Shown: positions 35,951 through 49,500, numbered from the stretch's first letter. The stretch: 64,000 nucleotides of DNA from Chlorocebus sabaeus (GCF_047675955.1 NC_132927.1:64771702-64835701), one strand, 5' to 3'. Notes: generated from the letters alone by a model not told the origin. Program-made: numbers and translations.

Positions 35951-38900
35951 TGGGCTTAGTAAATTCTTTGTTGGTTAGTTCTTTTAAATAAAGGAGTCTA
36001 AGATTTGGGACATTTGAATATTGACTTTGTAGCTTGTCACGGATAGATTATTTACAGGACTTTCTTGTGCATAACTATTGTAGTTAAAGTATTTGCTTTG
36101 GGATCTGCCCCAATGTTCAAGTTCTATCTTAAGAAGTAGTGAAAGCTAGCCAAAAATCAAATTTATATCTTGTTAAATACCTCCAAGGAGGTATTATATT
36201 TCTAAAATTGCTGCTAGAAATGTTTATATACATATGGGTAACTAAATTATCGTAACATTATAATCCTGGGATTGAAAGCTCTCTTGGAATGTCTACACAC
36301 GTATAATCAAGTTATAACACATCTGATTCCATGAGATTTTATGACTATAATATCATCTGTTTCTAAAATAGGTAGGTGGAACTTGAACAACGAAATATTG
36401 TGATTAAATTCTCATCAGGCAAGGATTTTTCCTGGATAAGACCTTTTTTTTTTTTTGGTTCGTCTTGAATAACAACCTTAAGAATCTGAATAATTAACTT
36501 CCCAAAATAATTTAAAATCCATTCAAAAAACAAACAAGACGGGGGATGAGCACGAAAATCAAGGAAAAGGAGAGAATACTTTCTAACTCAATCGACAGGC
36601 CAGCATTACCCCAATACCAAAGCCAGACAAAAGATAACCACAAGAAAACTATAGCCCGACATCCCTTATAAATATAGATGCAAAAATTCTAAGCAAATAT
36701 TAAAAAACTGAGTCTAACAGCACACTAAAAGGATTATACACCACGACTAAGTGGGATTCATCCCAGGACTGCAAGGGTGGTAAAACATACCCCCCAAAAT
36801 AATTACACCACATTACTAAGACAAAAGAAATAAAACACACATGACCATCTCAATTGATTCAGAAAAAGCATTTGACAAAATCCAACACCCTTAATGATAA
36901 AATAGAACACCTAGAAAAATAGGAATAGAATAGAGAAGAGCTTCTCAACACATCAATGAGCATTTAGGAAAAACCCACAGCTAATACCATACTCCATGGT
37001 GAAAGACTGAAAGCTTTCCCCCTAAGATCAGTAACAAGACAAGGATGCCAACGTTCACCACTGCCATTTGATGTTGTACTGAAGGTTCTAAACAGAGCAA
37101 TTACGCAAGAAAAATAAAAGACATTTAAACTGGAAAGAACTAGTAAAACTATCTCTATGCATAGATGACATAATCCTATACATAGAAAATCCTTCAAATC
37201 CACCCCCTAACCCTGACAGACACACACACACCCCTACTCGAGATAATAAATTCAGTGAAGTTTGCAGGGTACAAAATCAACATGCAAAAATCAGCTGCTA
37301 TATACCAGCAATGTACATGTCAAAAAAAGAAAACAATCTCATTTATAGTAATATCTGAAAGAACAAAATATGTAGGAATATGATCAAGAAGGTGAAAAGG
37401 CATATACTGAACACAACTAAACAGTGCTAAAAGAAATTAAGGAAAATCTAAATAAATAGAAAGATATCCCATGTTCATATATTGAAATACTTAATATTGT
37501 TAAGGTACAGTACTACCCAAAGCAATCTTCAAATTCAAATGCAATACCTATCACAATCCCAATATGCTTTATCCTAGAGATGAAAAGCCAAACCTCAAAT
37601 TCACATGGGCCTGCAAGGGGCTCCATATAGCCAAAACAATACTGAAAAAGAGTAACAAAATTGGAGGACTCACACTTCCTTGTTTCGAAACTTATTACAA
37701 GGCAATAGTAATCAAAACAGTGTGGTACTGGCATAAGGAGAGACATATAGAAAAATAGAACAGAGAGTCCAGAAATGAACCTACGCATCTACAGTCAACT
37801 GATTTTAAATAAGGGTGCCAAGACCAGCTGGTGGGAAAAAGAATACTCTCTTTAACAAATAGTGCTGGGACAACTGAAGATCCACATACGAAAGAATGAA
37901 GTTGGATCCCTACTCCACACCATATATATAAATTAAGTAAATATAAGAAGTGACCCGTAAAATAGTTTAGAAGAAAACATTAGGGTAAATCTCTGTGATC
38001 TTGAATTTGGGAATAAATGTTTGAATATAACACCAAAAACATGAGCAACAAAGAAAAAAAATGGATCAACTTATTTCAAAATTACAAAACTTGCTAGGCA
38101 CAGTGGCTCATGCCTGTAATCCTAGCATTTTGGGAGGCTAAAGTGGGAGAAACTTGAGGTCAAGAGTTCGAGACCAGCCTGGGCAACAAAGCAAGACCCT
38201 GTCTCTACAAAAAATTTTAAAGTTAGCTGGGTATGGTGGCACACACCTGTAGTCCCAGCTACTCGAGAGGCTAAAGTGGGAGGATCACTTGGGCCCAGGA
38301 GACCAAGGCTTCAGTGAGCTATAATTATACCACTGCATTCCAGCCTGGGTGACAGAGCAACACCCTCTTAAACACACACACATACACACATGCACAAAAT
38401 TTTAAACTTTCATGCAAAAAACCATATCAGGCTAGGCATGGTCACTCATAGCTATAAACCTAACATTTTGGGAGGCTGAGGCAGAAGGACTGCTTGAGCT
38501 CAGAAGTTTGAGACAATCCTGGACAACACAGTGAGATCTTGCCTCTACAAAAACTAAAATTAGCTGAGTATGGTGGCACACACCTGTAGTCCCAGCTATT
38601 CAAGTGGCTGAGGTGGAAGGATCACTTTAAGCCCAACAGATCAAGGCTGCAGTGAGCCATGATTGTGCCACTGCACTTCAACCTGGGCAACAGAGCAAGA
38701 CCCTGTCTCAAAAAAATAATAATAAAAAATGAAGAAAGTAAAAAAAAATCTACAGAACAAAGGAGAAAATATTTGCAAATTATCTATCTGATAAAGGTCT
38801 ACTATTTGAAATGTATAAAATAACTCTGACGTACAAAAAGAAACAACCCAACTTTAAAATGGGCAAATAACTTAGACCCTTTTTGAAAAAAGATATGAAT

Positions 38901-40004
38901 GGCCAACAAGCACATCAAAAGATGCTCAACATTATTGGTCATTAGGGAAATGCAACTCAGAACCATAATGAGATACCACTTCATACCAACTAGGATGGCT
39001 ATAATTTAAAAAAAAGGAAGTAAACATTGATGAGGAGAAATTGGAACCCTTATACATTGCCAGTAGGAACAGAAAATGGTTCAGCTGCTGTGGAAAAGTT
39101 TGGTGGATCCTCAAAACACTAAATATAGAATCACCAGATGATCCAGCAATTCCCTTCCTAGGTACATACCCAAAAGAACTGAAAAACAGGTGCTCAAGCA
39201 AACACATGTATATGCATATGCACAGCAGGACTATCTGCAATAACCAAAAGGTGGAAACAAGCCAAATGTCCATCAATAGATGAATGGATAAACAAGCTTG
39301 TGGTGTATAAATATAATGACTATTCAGCCATAAAACACAATGATGAACTGGTTCATGCTACAATGTGGATGACATTAAAAAATATCATGCTAAGCAAAAG
39401 CAGCCAGAAGACAAATATTGTATAATTCTGTTTATATGAAATATCCAAATAAATCCCACAGGTGTGGTGGCTCACACCTGTAATCCCAAGGTGCTTGGAG
39501 GCCAAGGCGGGAGAATTGCTTGAGGCCAGGAGTTCAAGACTAGAATATACAAATTCACAGAGACAGACAGAAAGTAAATTGGTGGTTGCCAGGGGCAGGG
39601 AAGAATAGAGAATGATTGCCTATGGGATGCAGAATTTCCTTTAGGGGTGATGAAAATTTTTTACAACTAGATAGTATTATAAATGTACTAAATGCCAATG
39701 AGCTGTTTACTTTAAAATGGTTAGTTGTGGCCAGGCACAGTGGCTCATGTCTGTAATCCCAGCACTTTGGGAGGCTGAGGCAGATCATGAGGTCAGGAAT
39801 TCAAGACCAGCCTGCCCAACATGGTGAAACCCCATTTCTACTAAATATACAAAAAAAAATTGCTGGGTGTGGTGGCATGCACCTGTAATCCCAGCTACTT
39901 GGGAGGTTAAGGCAGGGGAATTGCTTGAACCCGGGAGGCAGAGGTTGCAGTGAGCCAAGATCACACCACTGCAATTCAGCCTGGGCAACAGAGTGAGACT
40001 ATCT

Positions 40005-40046
<42 letters not shown>

Positions 40047-40484
40047 TTAGTTGTACATTATGTGAATTTTGTCTCAGTAAAAAAATGTTTTTAAAGATCA
40101 GAAATATTCATAATAAAAATCAAGTAAATAATTTTATTTTTATTACAATAATTTTTGAGAAACAGGTGGTGTTTGGTTACATGAATAAATTCTTTAGTGG
40201 TGATTTCTAAGATTTTGGTGCACCCATCACCTGAGTAGTATACACTGTACCCAATCTGTAGTGTTTTATCACTCACCCCTTTTATTCCCACCCTTCCCCT
40301 GGAAACCCCAAAGTCCATAATATCATTCTCATGCCTTTGCAACCCCACAACTTAGCTCCCACTTATAAATGAGAACATATGATGTTTGATTTTCCATTCC
40401 TGAGTTATTCACTTAGTATAATGGTCTCCAACTCCATCTAGGTTGCTGCAAATGCCATTATTTTGTTCCTGAGTAGTCTTCCAT

Positions 40485-40520
<36 letters not shown>

Positions 40521-43500
40521 TGTGTCACATTTTCCTTATCCACTAATTGGCTGATGGACATTTAGGCTGGTTCCATATTTCTGCAATTGCGAATTGTGCT
40601 ACTATAAGCATGGGTGTGCAAATGTCTTTTTCATACAGTGACTTATTTTCCTCCTAGTGGACACCCAGTAGTGGGACTGCTGGATCAAATGGCAGTTTCT
40701 ACTTTTAGTTCTTTAAGGAAGCGCCACATTATTTTCCATAGTGGTTGTACTAGTTTACATTACCACCAGCAGTGTAAAAGTGTTCCCTTCTCACCACATT
40801 TATACCAACAACTATTATTATTTGATTTTTTTTAAATTATGGCCATTATTACAGGAGTAAGGTGGTATAGCACTGTGATTTTATTTGCATTTTCCTCATA
40901 ATTAGTGATGCTGAGCAGTTTTCCGTAAGTTTGTTGGCCATTTGCATATCTTCTTTTGAGAATTGTCTATTCATGTCTTTAGCCCATGTTTTGATATGAT
41001 TATTTGGTTTTTTTCACTGCTTTTTCTGAGTTCCTTGTGGATTCTGGATATTAGTCCTTTGTCAGATGCACAGTTTGCAAATACTTTCTCCCACTCTGTG
41101 GGCTATTTACTGATTACTTCTTTTGCTGTGCAGAAGCCTTTTAGTTTAACTAAATCTCATCTATTTATCTTTGTTTTTGTTGCATTTGTTTTTGGGTTAT
41201 TGGTCATGAACTCTTTGCCTAGGCCAATGTCTAGAAGGATTTTTCTGATGTTATCATTTAGAATTTTAATAGTTTCAGGTCTTAGATGTAAGTCTTTGAA
41301 CCTGCTTGAGTTGATTTTTATATAAGGTGAGAGATGAGGATCCAGTTTCATTCTTCTATATATGGCTTGTCAATTATCCCAGCACCATTTGCTGAATAGG
41401 GTGTCCTTTCCCCACTGTATGTTTTTGTTTCCTTTGCTAAAGATCAGTTGGCTGTGAGTATTTGGCTTTATGGGTTCTCTATTCTGTTCCATTGACCTAT
41501 GTTTTTCTACCAGTACCATGCTGTTTTGGTAACTATAGGCTTGCAGTCCAGCTGGAAGTCAGATAATGTGATGCCTCCATATTTGTTCTTTCTACTTAGT
41601 CTTGCTTTGGCTATGGGGGCTCTTTTTTGGTTCCGTACAAATTTTAGGATTGTTTTTTCTAGTTCTGTGAAGAAAGATGATGGTATTTTGATGGGAATTG
41701 CATTGAATTTATATATTGCTTTTGGCAATATGGTCATTTTCACAATATTGATTCTATCCATCCATGAGCATGGGATGTGTTTCTATTTGTTTGTGTCATC
41801 TATGATTTCTTTCAGCAGTGTTTTGCAGTTTTTCTTGTAGAGATCTTTCACCTCCTTGGCTAGGTATATTCCTGAGTATTTCATTTCTTTTTCCAGCTGT
41901 TATAAAAGAAGTTGAGTTCTTGATTTCATTCTCAGCTTCCTCACTGTTGGTGTATAGCAGTGCTACTGATTTGTGTACATTAATTTTGTATCCTAAAACT
42001 TTACTGATATGGTTTGGCTGTGTCCTCACCTAAATCTCATCTTGAATTCCCACGTTGTGGGAGGGACCTGGTGGGAGGTAACTGAATCATGGGGGCAACT
42101 CTTTCTGGTAATAGTGAATAAGTCTCATGAGATCTGATGGTTTTAAAAATAGGAGTTTCCCTACACAAACTCTCTTCTCTTGTCTGCCACCATGTGAGAC
42201 ATGCCTTTCATCTTCCGCCATGATTGTGAGGCCTTTCCAACCATGTGGAACTGTAAGTCCATTAAACCTTTCTTTTGTAAATTGCCCAGTCTTGGCTATG
42301 ACTATCAGCAGCATGAAAACAAACCAAAACATTTACTGAATTCATTTATCAATCTAGGACCTTTTTGGATGAGTCTTTGGGGTTTTCTAGGTATACGTTC
42401 CTGTCATCAGTGAATAGTGACAGTCTGACTTCCTCTTTACCAATTAGGATGCCCTTTCTTTCTTTCTCTTGTCTGATTGCTCTGGATAGGACTTTCAGTA
42501 CTATGCTGAATACAAGTAGTGAAAGTTGACATCCATGTCTTGTTCCAGTTTTCAGGTGGAATGCTTTCAACTTTTCCCCATTCAGTATGTTAGCTGTGGG
42601 TTTGTCATAGATGGCTTTTACTACCTTCAGGTATGTCCTTCCCTTCAGGTATGCCAATTTTACTGAGGGTTTTAATCATAAAGGAATGCTGGATTTTGTC
42701 AAATGCTTTTTCTGCATCTATTGAGATGATCATATTGTTTTAAATCCTGTTTATGTGGTCTATCACATTTACTGACTTGCGGATATTAAACCAACCCTAC
42801 ATCCCTGGTATGAAACCCAATTGATCATGGTGTGTTATTTTCTTTGATATGGTGTTAGATTCAGATAGCTAGTATTTTGTTGAGAATTTTTGCATCTATG
42901 TTCATCAGGGATACTGGTCTCTAGCCTTTTTTGGAAAAAAGCCTCCAAGAAATTTTAGATTATGTTAAATGACCAAACATAACAATAATTGGTATTCCTG
43001 AGGAAGAAGAGAAATCTAAAAGTTGGGGAAACTTATTTGAGGGAATAATCAAGAAAAGCTTCCCTGGTCTTGCTAGACATTTAGACATCCAAATACAAGA
43101 AGCTCAAAGAACACCCAGGAAATACATCACAAAAAGATCATCACCTAGGCACACAGTCATCAGATTATCTAAAGTCAAGACAGACGAAAGAATCTTAAAG
43201 GTCAGGTGCGGTGGCTCAAACTTGTAATCCCAGCACTTTAGGAGGCCAAGGCAGGCAGATCACTTGAGGTAAGGAGTTTGAGACCAGCCTGGCCAACATG
43301 GTCAAGCCCCAACTCTACTAAAAATATAAAAATCAGCCGGGCATGGTGGCAGGAACCTGTAATCCCAGCTACTCGGAAGGCTGAGGCCAGAGAATTGCTT
43401 GAACCCAGGAGGCGGAGGTTGCAGTGAGTGGAAGTCACGCCATGCACTTCAGTCTGGGCAAAAGAGTGAGACACCATCTCAAGGAAAAAAAAAAGAAAGA

Positions 43501-46500
43501 AAAAGAAGAATCTTAAGAGCTGTGAGGCAAAAGCACCAAGTAACCTATAAAGGAAAACCTATTAGATTAACAGCAGATTTCTCAGCAGAAACTCTACAAG
43601 CCAGAACTTCAATACTCCACTGACAGCACTAGACAGGTCATCAAGACAGAAAGTCAACAAAGAAACAATGGACTTAAACTATACCCTAGAACAAATAAAC
43701 TTAACAGATATTTACAGAACATTCTACCCAACAACTGCAGAATATACATTATTTTCATCACAATGGGAAAAAAACCAAATTATTCAGGCAATAACTAGCA
43801 CAATGAATAGGGCAGTACGTCACATCTCAGTACTAACCTTGGATGTAAATGGTCCTAAATGCTCCCCTTAAAAGATAAAGAATGGCAGAATGGATAAAAA
43901 TCCACCAACCAACTATCTGCTGTGTTCAAGAGACTCATCTAACACATAAGAACACACATAAACTTAGGTAAAGGAATGGAAAAAGATATTCCATGTTAAT
44001 GGAAACCAAAAGCAAGCAGGAGTAGCTATTCTTATATCAGGCAAATCAGGCTTTAAAGCAACGACAGTTAAAAAAAACAAAGAGGGACCTTACAGAATGA
44101 TAAATGGTCTAGTCCAACAGGAAAATATCACTATCCTAGATATATATGCACCTAACACTGGAGCTCCCAAATTTACAAAACAATTACTACTAGACCAAAA
44201 AAATGAGACAGATGGCAACATAATAATAGTGGGGGACTTCAATACTCCACTGACAGCACTAGACAGGTCATCAAGACAGAAAGTCAACAAAGAAACAATG
44301 GACTTAAACTATACCCTAGAACAAATAAACTTAACAGATATTTACAGAACATTCTACCCAACAACTGCAGAATATACATTATTTTCATCAAAACATGGAA
44401 CATTCTCCAAGACAGACCATATGATAGGCCACAAAACAAGGCTCGAGAAATTTTAAAAATTCAAAATTACATCAAGTACTCTCTCAGACCACAACGGAAT
44501 AAAACTGGAAATTAACTCCAAAAGTAACCCTCAAAACTATACAAATAAATGGAAATTAAATAATATGCTCCTGAATAATTTTGGATCAACAACAAAATAA
44601 AGATGGAAATTAAAAAATTCTTTGAACTGAACGATAATAGTGACACCACCTATAAAACCTCTGGGATACAGCCGGGCACAGTGGCTCACGCCTGTAATCC
44701 CAACACTTTGGGAGGTTGAGATGAGCAGATCACGAGATCAGGAGTTCAAGACCAGCCTGGCCAACACAGTGAAACCCCATCTCAACTAAAATTACAAAAA
44801 TTAGCCAGGCATGGCAGTGTGTGCCTGTAGTCCCAGCAGGAGGCTGAGGCAGGAGAATTGCTTGAACCCGGGAGGCAGGGGTTGTGGTGAGCCAAGATTG
44901 CACCACTGTACTCCAGCCTGGGCAACAGAGTGAGACTCCATCTCAAACAAACAAAAAACCTCTGTGATACAGCAAAAGCGGTTCTAAGAGCATTAAATAT
45001 ATGTTGAATACATATTAAATCATAGCATTAAATGCCTATCTCAAAAAGTCTGAAAGAGCACACAAATAATCTATGCTCACAACTCAAGGAACTAGAGGAA
45101 CAAGAACCAACCAAACCCAAAACCAGCGGAAGAAAAGAAATAACAAAGATCAGAGGAGAACCAAACGAAATTGAAACAAAACAAAAAGCTGGTTCTTTGA
45201 AAAGATAAACAAAATTGATTGACCATTAGCGAGATTAACCAAGAAAAGAGAATATCTAAATAAACTCAATGAGAAATGAACTGGGAGATACTACAACCAA
45301 TACCACAGAAATGCAAAAGACCATTCAAACCTACTATGAACACCTTTGTGCGCATAAACTAGAAAACCTAAGGGAGATGGATAAAATCCTGGAAATAGAC
45401 AACTCTCCTAGATTAAACCAGGAAGAAATAGAAATTCTGGACAGACCAATAACAAGTATTGAGGCTGAAATGGTAACAAAATTGCCAACGAAAAACAAGT
45501 CCAGGACCAGATGGAGTCACAGCTGAATTCTATCACAATTCAAAGAAGAATTGGTACCAATCCTACTGAAACTATTCCAAAACACAGAGAAAGAGGGAAT
45601 CCTCCCTAAATCATTCTATGAAGCCAGCATTACCCTAATACCAAAACCAGGAAAGGACATAACAAGTACAGATTTTTTCAGCTTTATTTTAAAATGTTTA
45701 AACACAACAAATTCAGTTCATTAAGTCTAAGAAAAAAAATGAGCCAGAAATAGACGAGCCTAACTATGAGTTCATTACAATTTCTATTTTCTAACATCTA
45801 TACTTAGGTCAAGATTTTGTGCAGTTTGACAGTTAGCTGGCAACCTCATGTGAACATAATTGAAGAACACAGAATAGGGAAAAATGCGTTTGAGCAATCA
45901 AAAATACATGTTAAAGTCAATGTTATAAACCATATGCCCTTGACAAAGCAGAAATTTCTCCTATTTCTTTTATGGATTTTTTTTTCTTATTTTATACATA
46001 CTTTTAATGAGTTTAGTGATTTGGTTACCCAATCCAAAGCAGATTAAAAGATGACAAATTAAAGGAAAAGGGTTTATTAAATAATAGCAAGTTGGCAGTA
46101 GAGGGAAGTGATGGGCGATATTCTTTTTAGCAAAGGAGAACACGTACATACAAACAAAAACCCCTTAAATAGAATTTACAAAGAATTACAAATGTACAGG
46201 AGTCTGGAGTTATTTACTAAAGAAACAAATAACTCCAAACATTAATTAGTCACGTATTCAACAACAATCACTGTTCCTAAAAGCAGAGTTAGTATCCTTT
46301 ATTGAAGACAGATAGATGTTTATAAATTGTTTCCAAAACTTAGCACTCCAAATAGTTTGGACAAAGGAGTCAGCCTTGTTTATCAGGCAAAGTAAGTTAT
46401 GAAGCGCTTCGTTTCCCAAAGATAATTGGAAAATAACTATTTTATATATAGCTTTACAGTACTCTAGCCAATTTAATTGTGGTTTCATTACTTCACTTAC

Positions 46501-49500
46501 AAGTGCAAGCATATTTTCCAAAGCCAACCATGAAAGTTGTTTCCATTTCTGCTGTTTTGGTACCTGCTATTATTTGTTTTTTGAAAGGTTCAACTAGTAG
46601 CATAGAAGCTAATTACAGTCATGTGCTACATAACAATGTTTTAGTCAATGACAGACCACAAATGCGATGGTAGTCCCCTAAGACTGTAACAGAGCTGAAA
46701 AATTCCTATCACACAGTGATGTTGTAGTTGTTAAGTTGCAGTGCAATGCATTACTCACATGTTTGTAGTGATGCTGGTATAAACAAACCTATTGTGCTAC
46801 CAATTGTACAAAAGCATAGCACATACAACTATGTACAGCACATAACACACTGGATGATAATAAATGACATTACTGATTTATGCATTTATTATACTTTTTA
46901 TTTAGAGTGTACTCCTATTTATAAAAAAAGTTAATTGTAGGCCAGGTGCGGTAGCTCCCACCTGTAATCTCAGCACTCTGGGAGACCGAGGCTGGAGGAT
47001 CACTTGAGCCAAGGAGTTCAAGAACAGCCTGGGCAACATAGTGAGACCCCATCACAACAAAAAATACAAAAATCAGCCAGGTGTAGTGGTGTAGACCCAA
47101 CTAGGAGGCTGAGGCAGGAGGACTGCTTGAGCCCAGGAGTTTGAGGCTGCAGTGAGACGTGATTGAGCCACTGCACTCCAGTCTGGGTGACAGAATGAGA
47201 CCCTGTTTCAAAAAAAAAAAAAAAAACAAAACAGTGAACTGGAAATCAGCCTCAGGAGGTTTCCAGAAGGCAGCATTGTTATCATAGGCAATGACAGAGC
47301 CATGCATGTTACCACCCCTGAAAACTGTCCAAGAGGACAAGATGTGGAGGTGAAAGAAAGAGATATTGATGATCCTGACCCTGTTTAGGGCTAGGCTAAT
47401 ATGTGTGTCTTAGTTTTTAACACAGAAGTTTAAAAAGTGGCCGAGTATGGTGGCTCACGCCTGTAATCCCAGCATTTTGGGAGGCCAAGGTGAGTGGATC
47501 ACTTGTGGCGAGGAGTTCAAGATCAGCCCAGCCAACATGGCAAAAGCCCACCTCTGCTAAAAATTAAAGAAAAAAAAGGGGGGGGGGGCTTGGTGGCGCA
47601 CACCTGTAATCCCAGCTACTTGGGAGGCTGAGGCACAAAAATGGCTTGAACCCAGGAGGCGGAAGTTGCAGTAAGCCAAGATCATGTAACTGTACCCCAG
47701 TCTGGGCGACAAAGTAAGACTGTGTCTCAAAAGAAAAAAAAGTTTAAAAAGTAAAAAACAAAAAAACACTTTAAAATAGAAAAAAGTTTATAGGGTAAGG
47801 ATACAAATATTTTTGTATAGCTGTAAAATGTGTCTGTGTTTTAAACTATGTTATTACAAAAGTCAAAAGTTTAAAAAATTTTAAAGTTTGTAAAGCAAAA
47901 ACATTATAGTAAGCTAAGGTTAATTTATTATCAAAGGCCAGGTGCGGTGGCTCATGCCTGTAATCTCAGCACTTTAGGACGCTGAGGTGGGAGGATCACC
48001 TGAGGTCAGGAGTTCAAGACAAGCTTGGCCAACATGCTGAAACCCCGTCCCTACTAAAAATACAAAAATTAGCCAGGCGTGGTGGTGCACGCCTGTAATT
48101 CCAGCTACTTGGGAGGCTGAGGCTACTTGGGAGAATGCTTGAGCCCGGAAGTTGAAGCTGCAGAGAGCCATGATTGTGTCACTGCACTCCAGCGTGGGCA
48201 ACAGAGTGAGACTCCGCCTTAAAAAAAAAATTATTAAAGAAAAAATTGTGAAACATTTAATGTAGCCTAGCTGTACAGTGTTTCTAGAGGCTACAATAGT
48301 GTCTTACTACTATAGTGCAACTTCCTAGGCCTTCATATTCACTCACTGACTCACCCAGAGCAACTTTTAGTTCTGTAAGCTCCATTCATGGTAAGTACCC
48401 TATACAGGTGTATCTTTTTAATCTTTTACATCACATTTTTACTGCACCTTTTCTATGCTTAGATATGTTTAAGTACACAAATACCGTTGTTATAATTACC
48501 TACAGTATTCAGTACAGTAACATGTTGGACAGGTTTATGGCCTACCAGGACTAGACTACAGCATATAGCAGGTGTGTAGCAGGCTATACCACATAGGTTT
48601 AAGTATTCCCTGTGATGTTCGCACAACAATGAAACTGCCTAACGAATTTCTTAGAACATTTCCCTGTCCTTAAGTGACATATGGCTGTAATTCCTCTGGG
48701 CGACTATGCCTGAGATTCCAATAGCTGCCACTAGCATGGTGTGGTACAAAGAGCACTAGATTTGTAGGCAAAAGGCTTGGCCTTTGAGTCCTGGCTTTAC
48801 CACTTGCCAGCTCTGGAGTATCTCACTTCCTCACTGAGTCTGTTTCTTAATAGGGAAAATAACATGTACCCTCCCTTCCTCAAAATTGTGGTGAAGAACT
48901 TTGTAAGTTCTAATTGTATTGATAACGCTGAAAAGCACTCTTATCTTTGTTGTGGTACATATATTTGGCAGATAGACTCTCTTCAAGTATGATAGAAAAT
49001 AGAACAAAACTTGAATCAAGCATGCTTCTTCCTTGAAAATATCACTATTTAAATAATAGTCAAACTAATTTCTTCCTTTAAAGTCTGAATATACCAGGAC
49101 CTTTATTAAAAGAAATGCAAAAAATTTGGTATAGACAGGCCCCATGTGCCTGAAATTTCAACTAGTGCCTTGGTCTAGGATATCTTCCCAGAAGCACGCA
49201 TCCTCTCTTCCTTGAGTCCAAATCTTCTGGACCATGTATGTCCTGTTAATGGAGTTCGTTTAACTGTAACAGAAGTTTTCCAGCAGACTAGCCTTTAGTT
49301 ACTGGCATTCAATTCATGTCTCCTGCCATGCTTCGTTATATAACTTCCCAGTGCTTTTCCTGATAAGAAACTTTACCTCCACGTGGCTTCTCTTTCTCCA
49401 TAGCTGCATCCACTCTCACTAGTGGTCAAAGCAAGTTGACTTGACCTGTGGACTCATTCCAGCAGAAGTTGTTAAATCACTGAATCTTCTAGCATCCCCT

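Larger units (their letters stand above)
36560..40085 (+). mobile_element. L1 (5'-truncated, ORF2 and 3' end), plus strand
   Basis: ORF2 reverse-transcriptase wording appears from cagcattaccccaatacc onward, through the C-terminal segment (tacacattgccagtagg, atgaatggataaacaagc), to a 3' end near 40085. All frames are broken by stops. Four Alus (38093, 38430, 39461, 39729) are inserted. Primate-age L1; subfamily not assigned. Confidence 0.9.
40125..42912 (-). mobile_element. Second L1, 3' half (3' UTR and ORF2), minus strand
   Basis: Reverse-complement L1 from the 3' UTR (acccatcacctgagtagtat, cttatccactaattggctga) through ORF2 (the minus-strand reading at 41761-41507 has RT-domain wording such as [20 protein letters not shown]). 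It is interrupted by an LTR at 42005-42331 and carries a (TG)n run at 40487-40527. It ends at the inversion point near 42905. L1PB/L1MA age class, uncertain. Confidence 0.9.
42913..45671 (+). mobile_element. Second L1, 5' half (ORF1 end and ORF2 start), inverted
   Basis: Plus-strand L1 starting inside ORF1 (cctccaagaaattttagatt), crossing into ORF2 endonuclease (accttggatgtaaatgg, ataatagtgggggacttc) and ending at ccctaataccaaaaccagg. In L1 coordinates this end lies next to where the minus-strand half begins. Frames are broken. It contains two Alus and a 155-bp internal direct repeat. Confidence 0.9.
46616..48687 (+). mobile_element. Tigger2-type DNA transposon, split by three Alus
   Basis: Terminal inverted repeats cagtcatgtgctacataac (left) and gtgacatatggctg (right) with TA on both sides (46614-46615, 48688-48689). 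Non-Alu segments 46616-46939, 47227-47438, 47740-47935 and 48231-48687 follow Tigger2/MER2 wording in order. It is an internally deleted, non-coding remnant. Confidence 0.88.

Noticed and set aside
41507..41761. Minus-strand ORF with reverse-transcriptase wording
   Set aside because: It is a fragment of L1 ORF2 with stops on both sides. It is part of the inactive second L1, not a separate gene.
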